Source of the DNA: Oscheius sp. JU75
Taxonomy: Eukaryota; Nematoda; Chromadorea; Rhabditida; Rhabditidae
DNA length: 64,000 nucleotides
Assembly: GCA_037178855.1 (NCBI GenBank)
Contig: JASJZC010000006.1
Span: 5,704,001-5,768,000, forward strand
Direction of reading: 5' to 3'
In this document: piece by piece, positions 1-14,941 of the stretch
How the letters are laid out: every line of letters begins with the position of its first letter
Numbering within the stretch: the stretch's first letter is position 1
The notes under the pieces: generated by a model
What the model saw: only the letters and a program-made list of their open reading frames with translations
Told to the model about the DNA's origin: nothing
The model's database searches: none
Made by a program: the position numbers and the translations under genes

Positions 1-2245
1 GTGGCAGCTGCTTGGGAATTTATATTTCTCGAGTCGCTCTCAAAGAGAAGACTGTCTGTATTCTGTCTTTTGCTGTCGGTTGCTAATCTTACCTATCTCT
101 TGATCGGCCTTTACAAACACAGACTTACAGATACCATATAACTTTGGGTCTTTGTGCCCTACACGGAACACACTTTCCTCTAGCAACTAGTTGCAAATGT
201 CAAAAAGTAACTTTTAATAGTGCAACTTCAAACTAGCAATTAAGAGAACCCAGATAGTTCGAAACCGCAAATGATTACCAGTACTTGGTTGTATTACACA
301 ACAAAGAAACTTTTTAGATTTAGTTTTGAACACAAGAGAAAATTAAGCAAAAGGACTCGCAAAGAACCCTCCTTTTATATCTGGGTGGCCTTGATTGAAT
401 TAGAAAAAAAGAACTACGCGCGTGCTCGACTGCCATGTCTTTGGCAGTTATGTGTCGTCTGCGTCTGCACACTAGCCTTTTTTGTCCTCTTCGAATCCTC
501 TCATAACACATTTCTTCTTCCGTTGTACTCTCGGATGCGCTACTTACACTCTCGAACAAGAGGAGACCGAGTCAAGGTCATCCCTCTTTTCGCACCTTGT
601 TCGGGGCTCAGTTTTTCGGGTTCCCCTTTCTGTCATTGTTCCTCACTGGCTGTAAAAGTATTTCTGAACATTCTCATGCTGAGCAGAGGTAATCACGAGA
701 ATCTAATTATTAGAATTCCGTCCACTTTACATTTTCTCTCAAGCCTTTGAAGGGAATCGCTATTTGCGAAATGGGTTTCTTCACATTATTTGGACTAATT
801 GTTTGACTCTTCACCGCAGACAAACGTTTTTCTGATGAGTATGCAATGCGTAAACGGAACGAACATTATGCTCCTCTACAGCAACTGTTGCGTTCTCTAA
901 TTTTTGCTCTTTTGCCGCGAATAAAGAGATTGGGAAGAAAGGCTCCCGCTTAAACCAAACATGTCGTTTTTGACAGGATACTTCCGTCGCCGTGAACTCT
1001 TTCCCGATTACTCGGGTTCGAGAAACCTAGGAAAAGAGTTTTCTGGACCATGCTTTGCTCCCAGACAAAGACCTTCAGTGTGCCCATGTTTGAAATTCCA
1101 TTCTTTCATGTAATGGAGCCGCCTATTTGCATTGCTGCTCCCTGTTTTACCCCTCTGACTCAATCACTTCCTCCCTTTCTTCCCTTTATAGTGGGTGGTC
1201 GGAAGACTCATGTCACTCTGCCGAGATCAATTCAATTGAAGTTTTTCGATGACTCTTGCACACGGGGCTTCCTTTCGGGGCAGCCAACTGTCCAAAATCA
1301 GTTCACATCGTTACGACCTGAGGCTTCTGCCAGTTGTTGTTTGAAGTTTTGCTGCTCAGGCATTCATGCAACGGAAAATTATAGAAGTTGACACGAATGT
1401 ACTGATCTGACTTCTTGTTATTCTGTTTCTCTGTCATGGCAGTTTGCTTCCTTCTTCACTTCAGTGTTTCTTACGAACGTCTTGTGACCGACCTCTGTCG
1501 AGAAATGGCCCTATAGGCAGAGCTATTATCTTCTAGATCTTCCGAACAGCAATGGCTCGTCCTCTTTCTTGAAACTTGAACTGCTCATCGGATCCCAGTG
1601 ACTGATCCAGTTAAACCTTTCCTTATCCCTTGCTCATCTCTCCCAACAAGATCATCCCACAGAAAACTTCTACAGCTTTAGCGTTCTTCTTCTGGCAGTA
1701 ACTCCTACATCTCTCTGATTAGTATAACACTGTTTGAGCTGTAAACTGACTTTAGGATGATTAGAAAGAATGACAATGCTGATCGTAAATTGGGAAAACC
1801 CAGCGATACTACAACTTCGCAGTGATGAAAGATTTGAGTACCTTCAGGTGTTTGAAACAACCAACCATTGATAATTTTATTAGTCGCTGCTCTGAAGTGA
1901 CCCGTTCCTGATCCTAACGCTTAGGATGCCACTAGAATTCAGTTTCTGAGAAACTCGGTTAAATAATAAGGAGTTATTCTACAAAGATCAACGACTCCCG
2001 GAACTAGCGTAGTTGCTTGACCAACGCACGTCAATCGAATATTCTTACTCGGTTCCGACTTGGCCTCCAATCTCACAAAACCTTTCCCACGAGCCCTTGC
2101 ACGTTTTCTCGCCTCGGTCCAGTCCCGATCTGTCCCACTGCTCGTGCATATTCTATCATCGGAATGTTGCGCCAACCATCTCCATGGCTGCCTCTCTGGC
2201 ACCTGTTTCCCGCTTCCCAAAAGGACACTTTCAGATGACCTAAAA
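1..2245. other. No gene recognised
   Basis: I see no reading frame here that resembles a known family and no convincing chain of short exons. The open frames present are rich in Ser, Phe and Arg on both strands, as expected by chance. The stretch should hold the upstream region of the GPCR that starts at 2246. A longer in-frame start for that GPCR exists at 2060, but the extra 62 residues look non-coding. Confidence 0.5.
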
Positions 2246-3798
2246 ATGGCGACCACAACTCTCCTTCTGAACGCGACCACCGCCGTTCCGGCTGTCGCCA
2301 CTTGCATAGTCTGTCGTTCCATTCCGTCTGCTCTTGCCTTTGCCCTCGTCTTCGGTTCGATCGTCCTTCTCGGAGTCTGTGGAAATGCCTTCGTCGTCTG
2401 TGTCATCGTGGCTGACCGCAAGCTTCTACACTCTTCCGTCAACCAGTTCCTTCTAAACTTGGCCGTTGCCGACATTGGTGAGGCTTTTGTGGACGTTATT
2501 TGGAGCGTCACTTCCTTTAGGTCACCTACTCTTCACGGCTCCCGATATGGCCATGGCCATCCTTGATCACGGATGGCTCTTCCCGCTGGTCTCTTGTCGC
2601 ATAATCCGCTTCCTTCAGGAATACTTTCTCTATTCCAGTGTCCTTCTACAGGTAATTTCAAGCCCTTAGTTGATTGGAAAAGGAAATAACATCCTTTTTG
2701 GATGGGCTTCAGACTGATTAGAAAGATTGAAACTGTAGGATATAAATTTAGAGAAGAGACTTAATTAAAATACGTTACTGTGAACCATTTATCTTGGAAC
2801 AGTCAGCAATGACCCACTGATCAAGTTTCCAAACATAAATAATCCTCGTAGATGTCAATCGGAATCGAGCGCTTCATGGCCATCTGTTCTCCTCTCCGGA
2901 TGCAACGTTTCTCTCGTCGTACCACGGTTTGCTTTCTTGTACTTTTTCTTCTAAGCCATCTCTCTACAGATTGTCATACTCGTGCTGGTCTGGGCAGTCG
3001 CTCTGGCTTCTGCCACTCCGTACTTCTTGTCCCAAGGAACTCTGGTTGGTCGAAATGACATTGTCTACTGCGGCTGGCTTGGCATTTCTCAAGAGATCAA
3101 GTAGGCTAGGGAAACAGAATTTTCTCATGCCATTTCAGGACGATTTTCAAATGGGCCGAGTTCAGCATCTTGTACGCTTTCCCGCTTGTCTTGTTGACCG
3201 TCCTCTACTCGATCATGGGACGCGTTCTATGGGGAGCCACTGTGGATGGAGCCATAGCGGACGAGACCCAGCAAGCAGCAGTCTTGAAACTGAGAAGAGC
3301 TGTGGTTCGTATGCTGATCATCTCCATGTGTCTCTATGGACTGTGCTACACTCCAATCCAAGGAATCTTCCTCTGGGAGTCGATCTACAAGAGACCGGTC
3401 AAGATGGAAAGCTGGCTGCGACTAGCTCTCAATGCCTTCTCTGTGTCGAGGTAAAAACTGCCTACATGTGATTTTCTTTCTTTCTATCCTTGCAACAACC
3501 TCCCATTTCCAGCTCAAGCGCCAACCCGGTCATCTACATTATGTGCTGCCGTCACTTCCACACCCGCTTTGTGGCTTTACTCCGGTAAGTCATCATATTT
3601 TACGCATACGAGCACTTCAGATTCTGTTTGGGTTTTTGCTGTCCTCGTGCCCAGCAACAGAAGTACTCCTGCGTCGAAAAGGATGTCTCCTGTACCACAG
3701 GAGCTGGCGGAAGTCGCATTTCCCGATCGCCGTACGTCTCTTTTCGCAAAAACAACAACAAGACAGTCTCCACGCAACAACAGATCTCTCTTCTATGA
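2246..3798 (+). CDS. Rhodopsin-class (class A) G-protein-coupled receptor, orphan, peptide-receptor-like
   Basis: Seven exons join in frame: 2246-2477, 2521-2651, 2852-2926, 2970-3100, 3139-3450, 3513-3584 and 3621-3798. The product is a plasma-membrane seven-helix receptor. Class A landmarks are visible: GN in helix 1, NLAVADI in helix 2, ERF in place of DRY at the end of helix 3 followed by MAICSPLRMQRF, LCYTP in helix 6 in place of CWLP, and SSANPVIY in helix 7, followed by a Cys-rich and then basic cytoplasmic tail. The N-terminus carries an N-glycosylation site (NAT) and no signal peptide. An upstream in-frame start at 2060 exists, but the start at 2246 gives a normal short N-terminus. 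Family knowledge points to an amine or peptide receptor of rhodopsin type; the ligand is unknown. The 36-nt intron at 3585-3620 is very short. Confidence 0.85.
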
Positions 3799-4055
3799 TC
3801 TCTTCATCCTGTTTATGTACTCATATATGTTCAGGGCACAATAACATCCGGGGTGGCAGAAGCTGCTTGCAATTTACAAAACCTTTGTCGAAAAATTTGA
3901 TGCGAAAGGTCCTGATAACCAGACAGTCTGGTCTCCCAGACACTCTTTCGACCTCTCTGTGTATCCGGATGTGCCCTCCGCACAATAAACTGATCGATCG
4001 AGAGGACACAAACAGTTCTCGCGCACGGTCTCACATTGTTCTCGCACCCTGGCTA

Positions 4056-4670
4056 GTCTAATAATTTTTCTTCTCTTCGTCTTGGGAAGTTCCGCAGAAC
4101 TCTGTCAAGTAGACTGGATCTTCTGCACCAGCCTTGAAAATACGACCAGCATCGATTTGATCAAGCAGGTAAGTCACGTGGTTGACCTTTCTCAACAGTT
4201 ATTAGACCTATGAGGTTCTCCTGGACAGTTGGAAGGATCCAATAGGAGCTGAACTGTTTTTTGAGAGACAGGCGTCTTCGGGACACAACATCACTAGTTT
4301 CACGACTCCAACTATCCAATTGATGGTGTTTGTCAACGAGGAGAGACAATCACTCCCTGTGGGTTCCAGACAGGCGTTGGACACGGTCCTGTCTCTTCTG
4401 GCTAACGAGGACTTTTTGAAGAAGGATCTGGGAGGGAGAAGAGAGAATGTACGCTGTTTGTTTTTGTTGTGTTCACGATACAAAATTCAGATCCAACAAG
4501 TTGTAGAGTCTTTTCAACTTTCTGAAAAGGATCGAGGTAGTTTAGAAGAACTGCGAAAGAGCGTCAAGGTAAAATTTCTTTTTACGAGATCGAATACGAT
4601 TCTACAGAGTAAGATGAAGGATCTATTCGAGTCAAAAACAAGCGACAGGCTGCAGATGGTTGTTTTCTAG
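4056..4670 (+). CDS. Small secreted protein of unknown function (5' end not resolved)
   Basis: Four exons join in one frame: about 4056-4168, 4206-4447, 4490-4568 and 4608-4670, with introns of 37, 42 and 39 nt. The first visible segment reads LIIFLLFVLGSSA, which looks like a signal peptide, followed by a Cys-containing stretch (ELCQVDWIFC) and then a mainly hydrophilic protein with one N-glycosylation site (NIT). The rest is helical-looking and charged and ends LQMVVF. There is no in-frame ATG just before the hydrophobic segment, so a short upstream exon is likely; a candidate acceptor ends at 4056. I do not recognise the family. The gene lies between a GPCR on the same strand and a channel gene that converges on it, with only about 120 bp between the two stop codons. 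Confidence 0.55.
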
Positions 4671-4791
4671 ACAACGGAGAAGATACTATCAGTTCATCCG
4701 GACGATAATGGCTTCAATTCTCTGGTTGGCCCTCTGGACAGTTGTATATTGTGTTTTGTTTTGTAAGAGTACGTCCCCTTGTTATTTTTAT

Positions 4792-6332
4792 TCAAATCAG
4801 TAAGTAAGCGGTGTTGATCGCAATTGCCAGAAGAAAGAACATCTTGTAGATCGAGTGCGATCTTGCCAAACTTCTTCTCCACAATAGTCTCCATCGGTTT
4901 CTATAATAAACTCATATTCTTTACAACTAAAACCAACGTAGTCTCCTTGTGTGGTCTCAGGTTTCGATAACGGAGATATTTGGCCGTGATGAGGACGGCA
5001 ATGATGCTGGAAGTGAGGACGATCAGATTCCAAAGGATGAAGACGGCTGAAAGCTGTTTTGGTTATGAAGACGTAGAGACCTACAAAGGGCAGGTAGATG
5101 ACTGGTTTTGGGCATGTTCTGTGTTGTAATCTGGAGAAGCATTGTCTGGGAGAGGAAGGCCGAAAAGCCGAGGCTCAGCTGAAAATTTCAGCTGAAGAAA
5201 AAAATGAAAAGTGTGACAGGCGGCAAAGAATGAGCAATTCCAACCTTTCTGATGTATGAATGCTCATTGACTTCTGTCCAGAACATTGCCAAAACTGTCA
5301 AGTTTGTCAGAATCAAAGAAGGTAGGATTATCAACACGACATAATAGATCGAACTCCGTTTCATTATCATGTAGAATGCCACCTGAACTGTTCATGTTTG
5401 TTTTTTAACGAACTAACTCTTGGATACTCCCATCCAGTAACGGGATTTTTGTACGGTTCGTAGAACATGTAGACGTTTTCCGACTTCCAGGCTCCGTTTC
5501 CCTGAAACCGATATAAAACTGACAAAAAGAACTGCATACAAGCTGTGTGACATCCAGAGTGCGAGCCAGAGACGAAGATATTTGGATTTCAGTGGTGAGA
5601 TAATTGACAGAACCGATCTTGATACTGCATTTCTGATGGTCAAAAGGGAATTCTTTGATCTGAATTCAGGGTTTGGAAGAAACTGAATAGTTGAGACGTT
5701 GAGTGGACAAAGTAGTTTGATAACTGACGATACTGCGAGGGTACAAGAACCGTTGCTATCCACAATGACGTTTTGCACAGTGCTCAGGCCAAACTCGTTG
5801 TAGTCGATTCTGGAAAGGCTTGTGTATATTGTCCTAAACCTACAGGTCAACAGGCATAAAGTCCGGAACCCAGAGAATCATTCTGCTCAGTAGTAGAACC
5901 TCAATTCCGGACCAGTTTCTCGGATCCCACTGAAGACGAAAGTCAGTCCAGCCAATGTAACTCTCAACTATTAGGCTAATGTACTGTTCCGGCTCATTCT
6001 GAACTATCTTTTCTTTATAGATAGACTGCCGTCTCACCAATTCCAGTACTTTGCCGTAAGAGAAGACCATGGTGACATTGTTGATTCGGGAGTCAGTCAC
6101 ATTATCATAACGCCCTGAAATTTTCATTTTGGATGTCAGTAGCTCATACCTCTGAGATATATCGGCGGAAGTTCCTGTCTGTAATCTTTTAAGAGAAAAT
6201 CAGCCAAGGCTGTCTGTTTGTTGATGTACTCCCCAATCGTTTCTGTTAGTTCTTCTTACATACAAAAAAAATGCAAAATTTACCACTTTCATATTGAGCA
6301 AAAGCTGACGTGATGATTAGAAAAAAGAACAT
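4792..6332 (-). CDS. Cys-loop ligand-gated ion channel subunit (acetylcholine-receptor-like, divergent)
   Basis: The gene reads on the minus strand from a signal peptide at 6332 (MFFFLIITSAFAQ) to a TGA at 4792-4794 that overlaps an AATAAA. The ligand-binding domain has the expected order: TDFRLQWDPRNW, ILWVPDFMPVD, then a Cys-loop C-PLNIKEFPFDHQK-C with exactly 13 residues between the cysteines. A 38-nt intron splits the loop. Four membrane helices follow: helix 1 VLIILPSLILTNLTVLAMFW, helix 2 LSLGFSAFLSQTMLLQ, helix 3 FILWNLIVLTSSIIAVLI, and helix 4 KMFFLLAIAINTAYLLI at the extreme C-terminus. The helix 3-4 loop is very short, about 35 residues. It should form pentameric plasma-membrane channels. 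The tip of loop C lacks adjacent cysteines and helix 2 lacks the usual GEK or PAR entry motif, so ligand and ion selectivity cannot be assigned. Confidence 0.88.
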
Positions 6333-6599
6333 GTGAAGGTCGAAAAGACAGCTCGAGACGAGGCAGTAGGCGACATCCGGTAATTGAAGAAGCAATCTGA
6401 GTAAACAGGTGTGGGGTAGAGATGAAAATGTCACCAGGGGCCTATCAAACAAGGATGTTGCAAAAAAAAAAATAAGGATCTTACGCTTACATAGCGAAGA
6501 CAACTTTCCTTTCACACAAGCTGCCGACGGCAACTTCGCAGCCCGTTTAGTCTTGGCTTAAAATTGATATAACTTAAACCTTTCACCTTCGCTCACTAG

Positions 6600-6980
6600 A
6601 CAGATTCTAAAGATGGTTTCGTAAGAACAGTTTCTGGAGACGGAACTCTACTTCATGGAGGGTCTGACAAGACTATCGCAGCCCTCGTTTCCAATCGAAA
6701 CAATCAGAATCTTGTTCTCATCATGGTCGTTCCGAAATCTCGAGATAGCAGTCCCTATAACCGTCTCTCCATCCATACGAATATTCGTTCTCTTAATGAC
6801 TTGGGTAACATCCATCCTAACATTTGGGGCTGGAATTCTTGTATTGTCCCTTCGGATTATTCTGGCTACCGCGGCTCGTTTTCTCCAAATCCAGCCATTC
6901 AGTCGCCCGTTCTAAATGTTATGGGTGTCGTTCTCAAGAATCAAAATAACGCTGTCTTCGATCCCTTCTCGCGGCTCTAA
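6600..6980 (+). CDS. Unassigned open reading frame, possible exon
   Basis: A stop-free frame of about 127 codons runs from 6600 to a TAA at 6978-6980, with its first ATG at 6723. The peptide looks protein-like rather than low-complexity (for example HGGSDKTIAALVSNRNNQN and PVLNVMGVVLKNQNNAVFD), but I do not recognise a family. An acceptor-like site (CACTAGACAG) precedes it. It sits between the start of the channel gene on the other strand and the chemoreceptor at 7035. It may be a small gene, part of an upstream exon, or chance. Confidence 0.25.
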   Translation, partial: TDSKDGFVRTVSGDGTLLHGGSDKTIAALVSNRNNQNLVLIMVVPKSRDSSPYNRLSIHTNIRSLNDLGNIHPNIWGWNSCIVPSDYSGYRGSFSPNPAIQSPVLNVMGVVLKNQNNAVFDPFSRL

Positions 6981-7034
6981 CACCTGCTCCTTCGCTCATT
7001 ACCCACGTTTTCTCCGCTCTCGCAACTTTCTATC

Positions 7035-8379
7035 ATGGTATCATGGAGTCTTCCCGCTCAATACGTCTCGGGAATGGCTATGCTCTTCAATCTGTTCATG
7101 ATCTTTATTGTCTTGCAACACTCACATCAACATATTGGACGCTACAAATGGGCACTTGCTGGATACGCCAGTTTGAATGTCCTCCTCTGTCTGGTCACCT
7201 TTCTTAGCGTTCCAGTGAGTTGACTCTTTTCAAACATGGTCAAGGTGCCTTATAATTAGTACAAACAAATAAAAAAGAACACACACACAATCATGTAGGT
7301 CGAAATCTTCCTCGACGCCTCGATTGTCATATTCTCTTCTGGCGGTCTTCTGAGTGGAACACTTCTGGGTCCCGTCCTTTTCTTGGCTCTCTCCCAGCTT
7401 TGGTTCGTGATGATTGTTGTCCTCTTCGCCTGGAGATACATCGTACTCTGCAAGTGAGTATATCCTGTTCTCTATCCTAGTAACACGAAAGCCCCATTTT
7501 TGAAAGGTCTTTTGACAGGTGATCAAGGGGACCAATAACGAAGCAATGAATTCTTTATAGGCAATACTGGGCCGTGCGGATTCGCCATTCGGTGAAGGTC
7601 AAAGTCTCCCTTGGAACTGTCTTCTGTATTCTAGCACTGGTATACGTTCTGACAGGTCTTCTATTGTCACGGTGCTTGAAAGACGTGAGTCTGAGGGAAT
7701 CAGACAGGGATATTAACTGTTTCAGAGCACCAGAAACAAACTGCTCGACTTCTATCCCTACTTCTCGGAGCAGAATAAAACAAAATACATCGTGTTCCGT
7801 CTAGATGTTAGTCTAGTTTAACCATTCCAATTCTCTTTTTCAGCATTGGTCCGGTATGATAGTAATAGCCGAGTACACCGTCGTTATTCTAGTCTTCCTC
7901 ACAGCATCGATCGTTTATGGGGGAAGGATCTCGAATAGGATAAGAGACCTGAAAAGAGGGTTCTCGAGCACGGACGCGAAGATCAATAAGCAGATCTTTG
8001 TGGCCTTGATTCTACAAGTGAGTCTATTCTGTTCGAAAGAGACTGATAAATTCAGACGGTGAACCCTTTGGTAGTCGTGTCTGCTCCTCAATTCGCTCTT
8101 TCCGTATTGTCAGTTACTCTGAATGTGGCGCAGTACATTCCTATTGCGTACCCGTTTCTGTTCAGTCTCTCACGTCTGCTGGATCCAGTAATTTGGATAC
8201 TAACCGTCCACGAGTTCAAACAGGGCGTCTTCCTGCCGATTTCGAACAACTGTTGTAAGCTCAATCGACTACGACGACATTCAAATGTTAGAAATTTAGG
8301 CTGTTCTGGAAGAGAAGAAGAAGCTGAAACTGTTCACACGGGCAGACAATGTAGGAGGGTAGCTACGCCATCTCAATAA
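7035..8379 (+). CDS. Nematode serpentine chemoreceptor (Str/Srh/Sri-like seven-helix receptor)
   Basis: Exons join in frame from ATG at 7035: 7035-7214, 7299 to about 7454, then pieces starting near 7561, 7727, 7844 and 8057, ending at TAA 8377-8379, which overlaps an AATAAA. The pattern is that of the nematode-specific serpentine receptors. The N-terminus goes straight into helix 1, followed by HIGRYKWALAGYASLNV, where these families carry a K-Y-based motif. The central helices include GTLLGPVLFLALSQLWF. The C-terminal half has a KINKQIFVALILQT segment before helix 6 and a helix 7 ending SRLLDPVIWI. In nematodes these receptors act in sensory neurons to detect small molecules. An optional 45-nt intron near the C-terminus is in frame, so two tails are possible. 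The exact subfamily is uncertain. Confidence 0.8.
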
Positions 8380-8479
8380 ATGGATTTCCTAATAAGTTCA
8401 ATTAGACATACGTTAACTAATGTCCAAACACAATTACCCCGTCTTGAATCAAATGAACAAACAAGATTGTAGCAGCACA

Positions 8480-8485
8480 TTTATT
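8480..8485 (-). terminator. Polyadenylation signal AATAAA of polyubiquitin
   Basis: A minus-strand AATAAA lies about 60 nt beyond the polyubiquitin stop codon, at a normal distance for 3'-end processing. Confidence 0.6.
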
Positions 8486-8544
8486 TCGCGAACATAAATG
8501 GCTCAGCTAAATATACAGAGTAGGAAGAAAATAGACCTATCGTT

Positions 8545-12165
<3,621 letters not shown>

Positions 12166-12444
12166 ATCTCTGTCCTCCATTCACCTTCTCGTCAGAAGAA
12201 AACGCATTTTTGGGTTACTTATATCAGTCCGTTTGACCTTTTCCCTTTTCCCCTTTCTATTAACAGTCCTTTCACTCGTTTTATGTCTATATCTAGTCGC
12301 CCTACCCCAATATAGAAGAGTCTATCTTTCGCATATACGGTGACAAACAGACCTATATTCCGCATCACACAAATTCTCGCCTTTTATCTGGGTTTTAACA
12401 CACTTTCTCTCCTTTTTTTACTCAATTTTTCGCACATAAATCCT

Positions 12445-13979
12445 TTATAGTAAGGCACAAACATCCTGATTTGTCACGCCGCCAACCGCCTCACAGATGA
12501 AAAAGCTCGGCGTCCCTCCCGTGTAATTATTCTGAAACACGCATTCTCACAGAATTGGTAGGATTTACCGTCAAATATTCCTTGAGAGCTTCGACCTGAT
12601 CTCGTTTTACCAGCGTGACCGTGCAGCCACCAAAACCGCCTCCAGTCATCCTCGCTCCATGAACTCCGTCGAATTCCAGAGCTAGATCGACCAGTTGATC
12701 CAGTTCCTTGCATGACACCTTGTACTTATCCCTAAAATTACTTTTAACATGTCAATAGCTAGTCAAACCTCAGAGAGACGTGGCTTTCAGACATAAGCTT
12801 CCCGAAAAGAACAATGTTGTTATCGAGAAGGGCGTTCGAGGCCTTGAGTGTCCGCTCAATCTCTTCCACCTGGGAAACTCCATTTTCTGTTAAAGAAGGA
12901 AACTTACGACATGATATGCATTGTCGATCTGCTCGAGAGAATTGAAGGAAGCTGATCGACTTCGGATCATCTCGTGGTTAACGTCGCGCCAAGAAGGAAC
13001 TCCGAGACTGAAGAGAGGAAAATAAAAAAAAGCCTGTGAACGACAAGAAAACTAACAGCTGAACAGCCTTGTCTACATTCTGCTTCCTCTTCTTGTACTC
13101 TCCGGCCGCCAATTGATGCCTCACTCCGGAGTTCGTGATCAAGAAGACAGCGTCGTGTCCAATAGTGATTGGAATGTGTTCGTATTCCAACGACCTGATC
13201 ATTTTGTCCCTTTTCTCTCTCAAAAGAAGAACCCACCGACAGTCAATCCTCAAGGCGTGTCCCGACAGTCCCAATCCTATAACGAACTGATCCATTATTC
13301 CACAAGGAACTTGAGCATATTGGTGCTCCGCCTTCTGACAGGCTAGAGCCGCTTCGACTTTTGTAACTTCGGAGTTCTTAAACTGTTGGACAAAATTGAA
13401 GACGGACAGTTCCAGGGCGGCTGAACTACTCAGACCGGCTCCTGGAGGGATAGACGAGTGGACGACAAAGTCAAATCCATAGGGGGGTTCGGAGAAGAAC
13501 AAAGCGCCACGGATGTAGCTCGTCCAGAAGGGGTACTGCAAAAGAATTAATCAATTTGCAGGAAAGCATACCTTTGAATTCGCATTGACCGAGAGATCCT
13601 CAACCACGACCGTCTCTTTCGCATGTGAAGAATGGACTCTGAACTTTTTCTGCTCCGAGCTTTTCCTTCCAACCACCAAGACGTACAAGGGTATGTTCTG
13701 GAATGTTCTTTCAAAAAGTAAGCAAAATAGACAAACCATTGGGAGCACATATCCATCGCAGTAGTCAATATGTTCGCCTATGAGGTTCACTCGTCCCGGA
13801 GCTATTGTCGCCTTCAGCTCTGTTCGGTTTACTTGACCAAAGACTTCTTTAAAGAGTTTGACAGCTTCATCCAGAAGAACTCTCTTAATCTGATGAACTT
13901 CGTCCGACTCTTCTGGAACGACTTTTTCCTGAGCCAGTTGCTCCTGAAGGACCTGTTCTCCTATTATGAAATTGGACAT
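12445..13979 (-). CDS. GALK1: Galactokinase (GHMP kinase family)
   Basis: Eight exons read from 13979 down to TAA at 12445-12447: 13979-13737, 13697-13572, 13535-13237, 13194-13057, 13007-12908, 12869-12769, 12731-12569 and 12531-12445. The enzyme phosphorylates galactose at C1 with ATP, the first step of the Leloir pathway, in the cytosol. All three GHMP motifs are present: the galactokinase signature [20 protein letters not shown], the ATP-binding [13 protein letters not shown], and [12 protein letters not shown] near the C-terminus. The CGIMDQF segment that supplies the catalytic Asp is intact. The last intron is 37 nt; reading through it would give a frameshifted tail, while splicing yields the expected EAVGG-containing C-terminus. 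A CTTATAG precedes the ATG by two bases. Confidence 0.95.
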
Positions 13980-14370
13980 CTCTATAAGACCGGACTATTT
14001 GGTGGAAAGAGAGCAAAATAAACAGATGCTAATTCGGGAATGGCTGATACGCAATCACGTATCTTCGGTGTAATTGTCCCCGTAGTATACGTGCACTTTG
14101 GACCAGAGGAGGCTGTTGACTAATTGAATTTTGAGGATGTTTGAGGGTGGTAGGAATCGACAAGAAGGCAGTCTTAGTGGAATGTTTTGGCAACTACTGA
14201 GAACAGCACTGATAAGAAGTTATGTGATCAAACAATGGTTTGCAATCTCAAAAACGCTTCAGACCTTTTCCCGACTATACGACTGCTAGTATTGAAAGGA
14301 AAACCAAGGCACCAATATACTTTGGAAACATGCAAAACGTAAGAAAACTTTTATTCTGTAACCTTTGATC
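13980..14370. other. Intergenic, no gene recognised
   Basis: Short spacer between the galactokinase start and the 3' end of the next minus-strand gene. A minus-strand AATAAA at 14350-14355 probably serves that upstream gene. I see nothing else. Confidence 0.5.
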
Positions 14371-14941
14371 CTACTTAAGGTGATTCTGAGCCACTGGAGT
14401 CACTCGGTCCGCCGGATCCACTTTCATCTCCCGATCCACTACCATCAGCCGACAACCTTCTGAAACTGTCCTGGAACCGTCGTAGGACTGAAGACCGCTC
14501 CATTTCTGTGGATTCTTTTCCTTGTCCAGCAGATCTTCTCCAATTGTCTTCTTCAACAGACGGGTCAGCTCTTCAAGGGCTCGGCTCACTTCCATCTCGG
14601 CTTGAAGATTGGCCTTAATGATGTCTTCCTCCTTGTTCTGTGCATTTTCTTCGATAATCGTCAGGATGAAGTCGGACTCGTTCAGTTGGCCAAAGAGAGC
14701 TTTTCCTTTTCGCCCTGCTTGACCAGTTTTTGAGGAGAATTCTGGGCTGCGAGTGTAGAGACGACCAAGAGCAACACGACCAGCTGGCTCTAAATCATTC
14801 TGTTCGGAACTCTCATGTCTACCGGCCAAAGCTCCCAAAAAACCATGTTCTCTTTCAGAAACACCAGTCTTTTGATTGTAAAGTAGCTACGGTAGCTTCC
14901 GCTTGACAATAGTCCGAAGCGAACTCAAAACGACTTACCAT
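14371..14941 (-). CDS. Protein of unknown function, charged, with coiled-coil-like segment
   Basis: A minus-strand frame ends at TAG 14371-14373 and is open back to a good acceptor at 14887. A 52-nt intron (14887-14938) joins it to a first coding exon that contains just the ATG (14941-14939). The joined protein is about 175 residues. It starts LLYNQKTGVSEREHGFLGAL, has a Gly/Arg/Lys-rich part (GQAGRKGKALFGQL), then a long acidic and hydrophobic stretch (IIEENAQNKEEDIIKANLQ, EVSRALEELTRLLKK) likely to be helical or coiled coil. No signal peptide or membrane helix is visible unless an upstream exon exists. I do not recognise the family. An AATAAA follows the stop by about 16 nt. It lies alone between galactokinase and a long gene-poor stretch. 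Confidence 0.5.

Noticed and set aside
1939-2511. 190-codon minus-strand frame
   Set aside because: Antisense to the first GPCR exon, whose sense frame has clear class A motifs.
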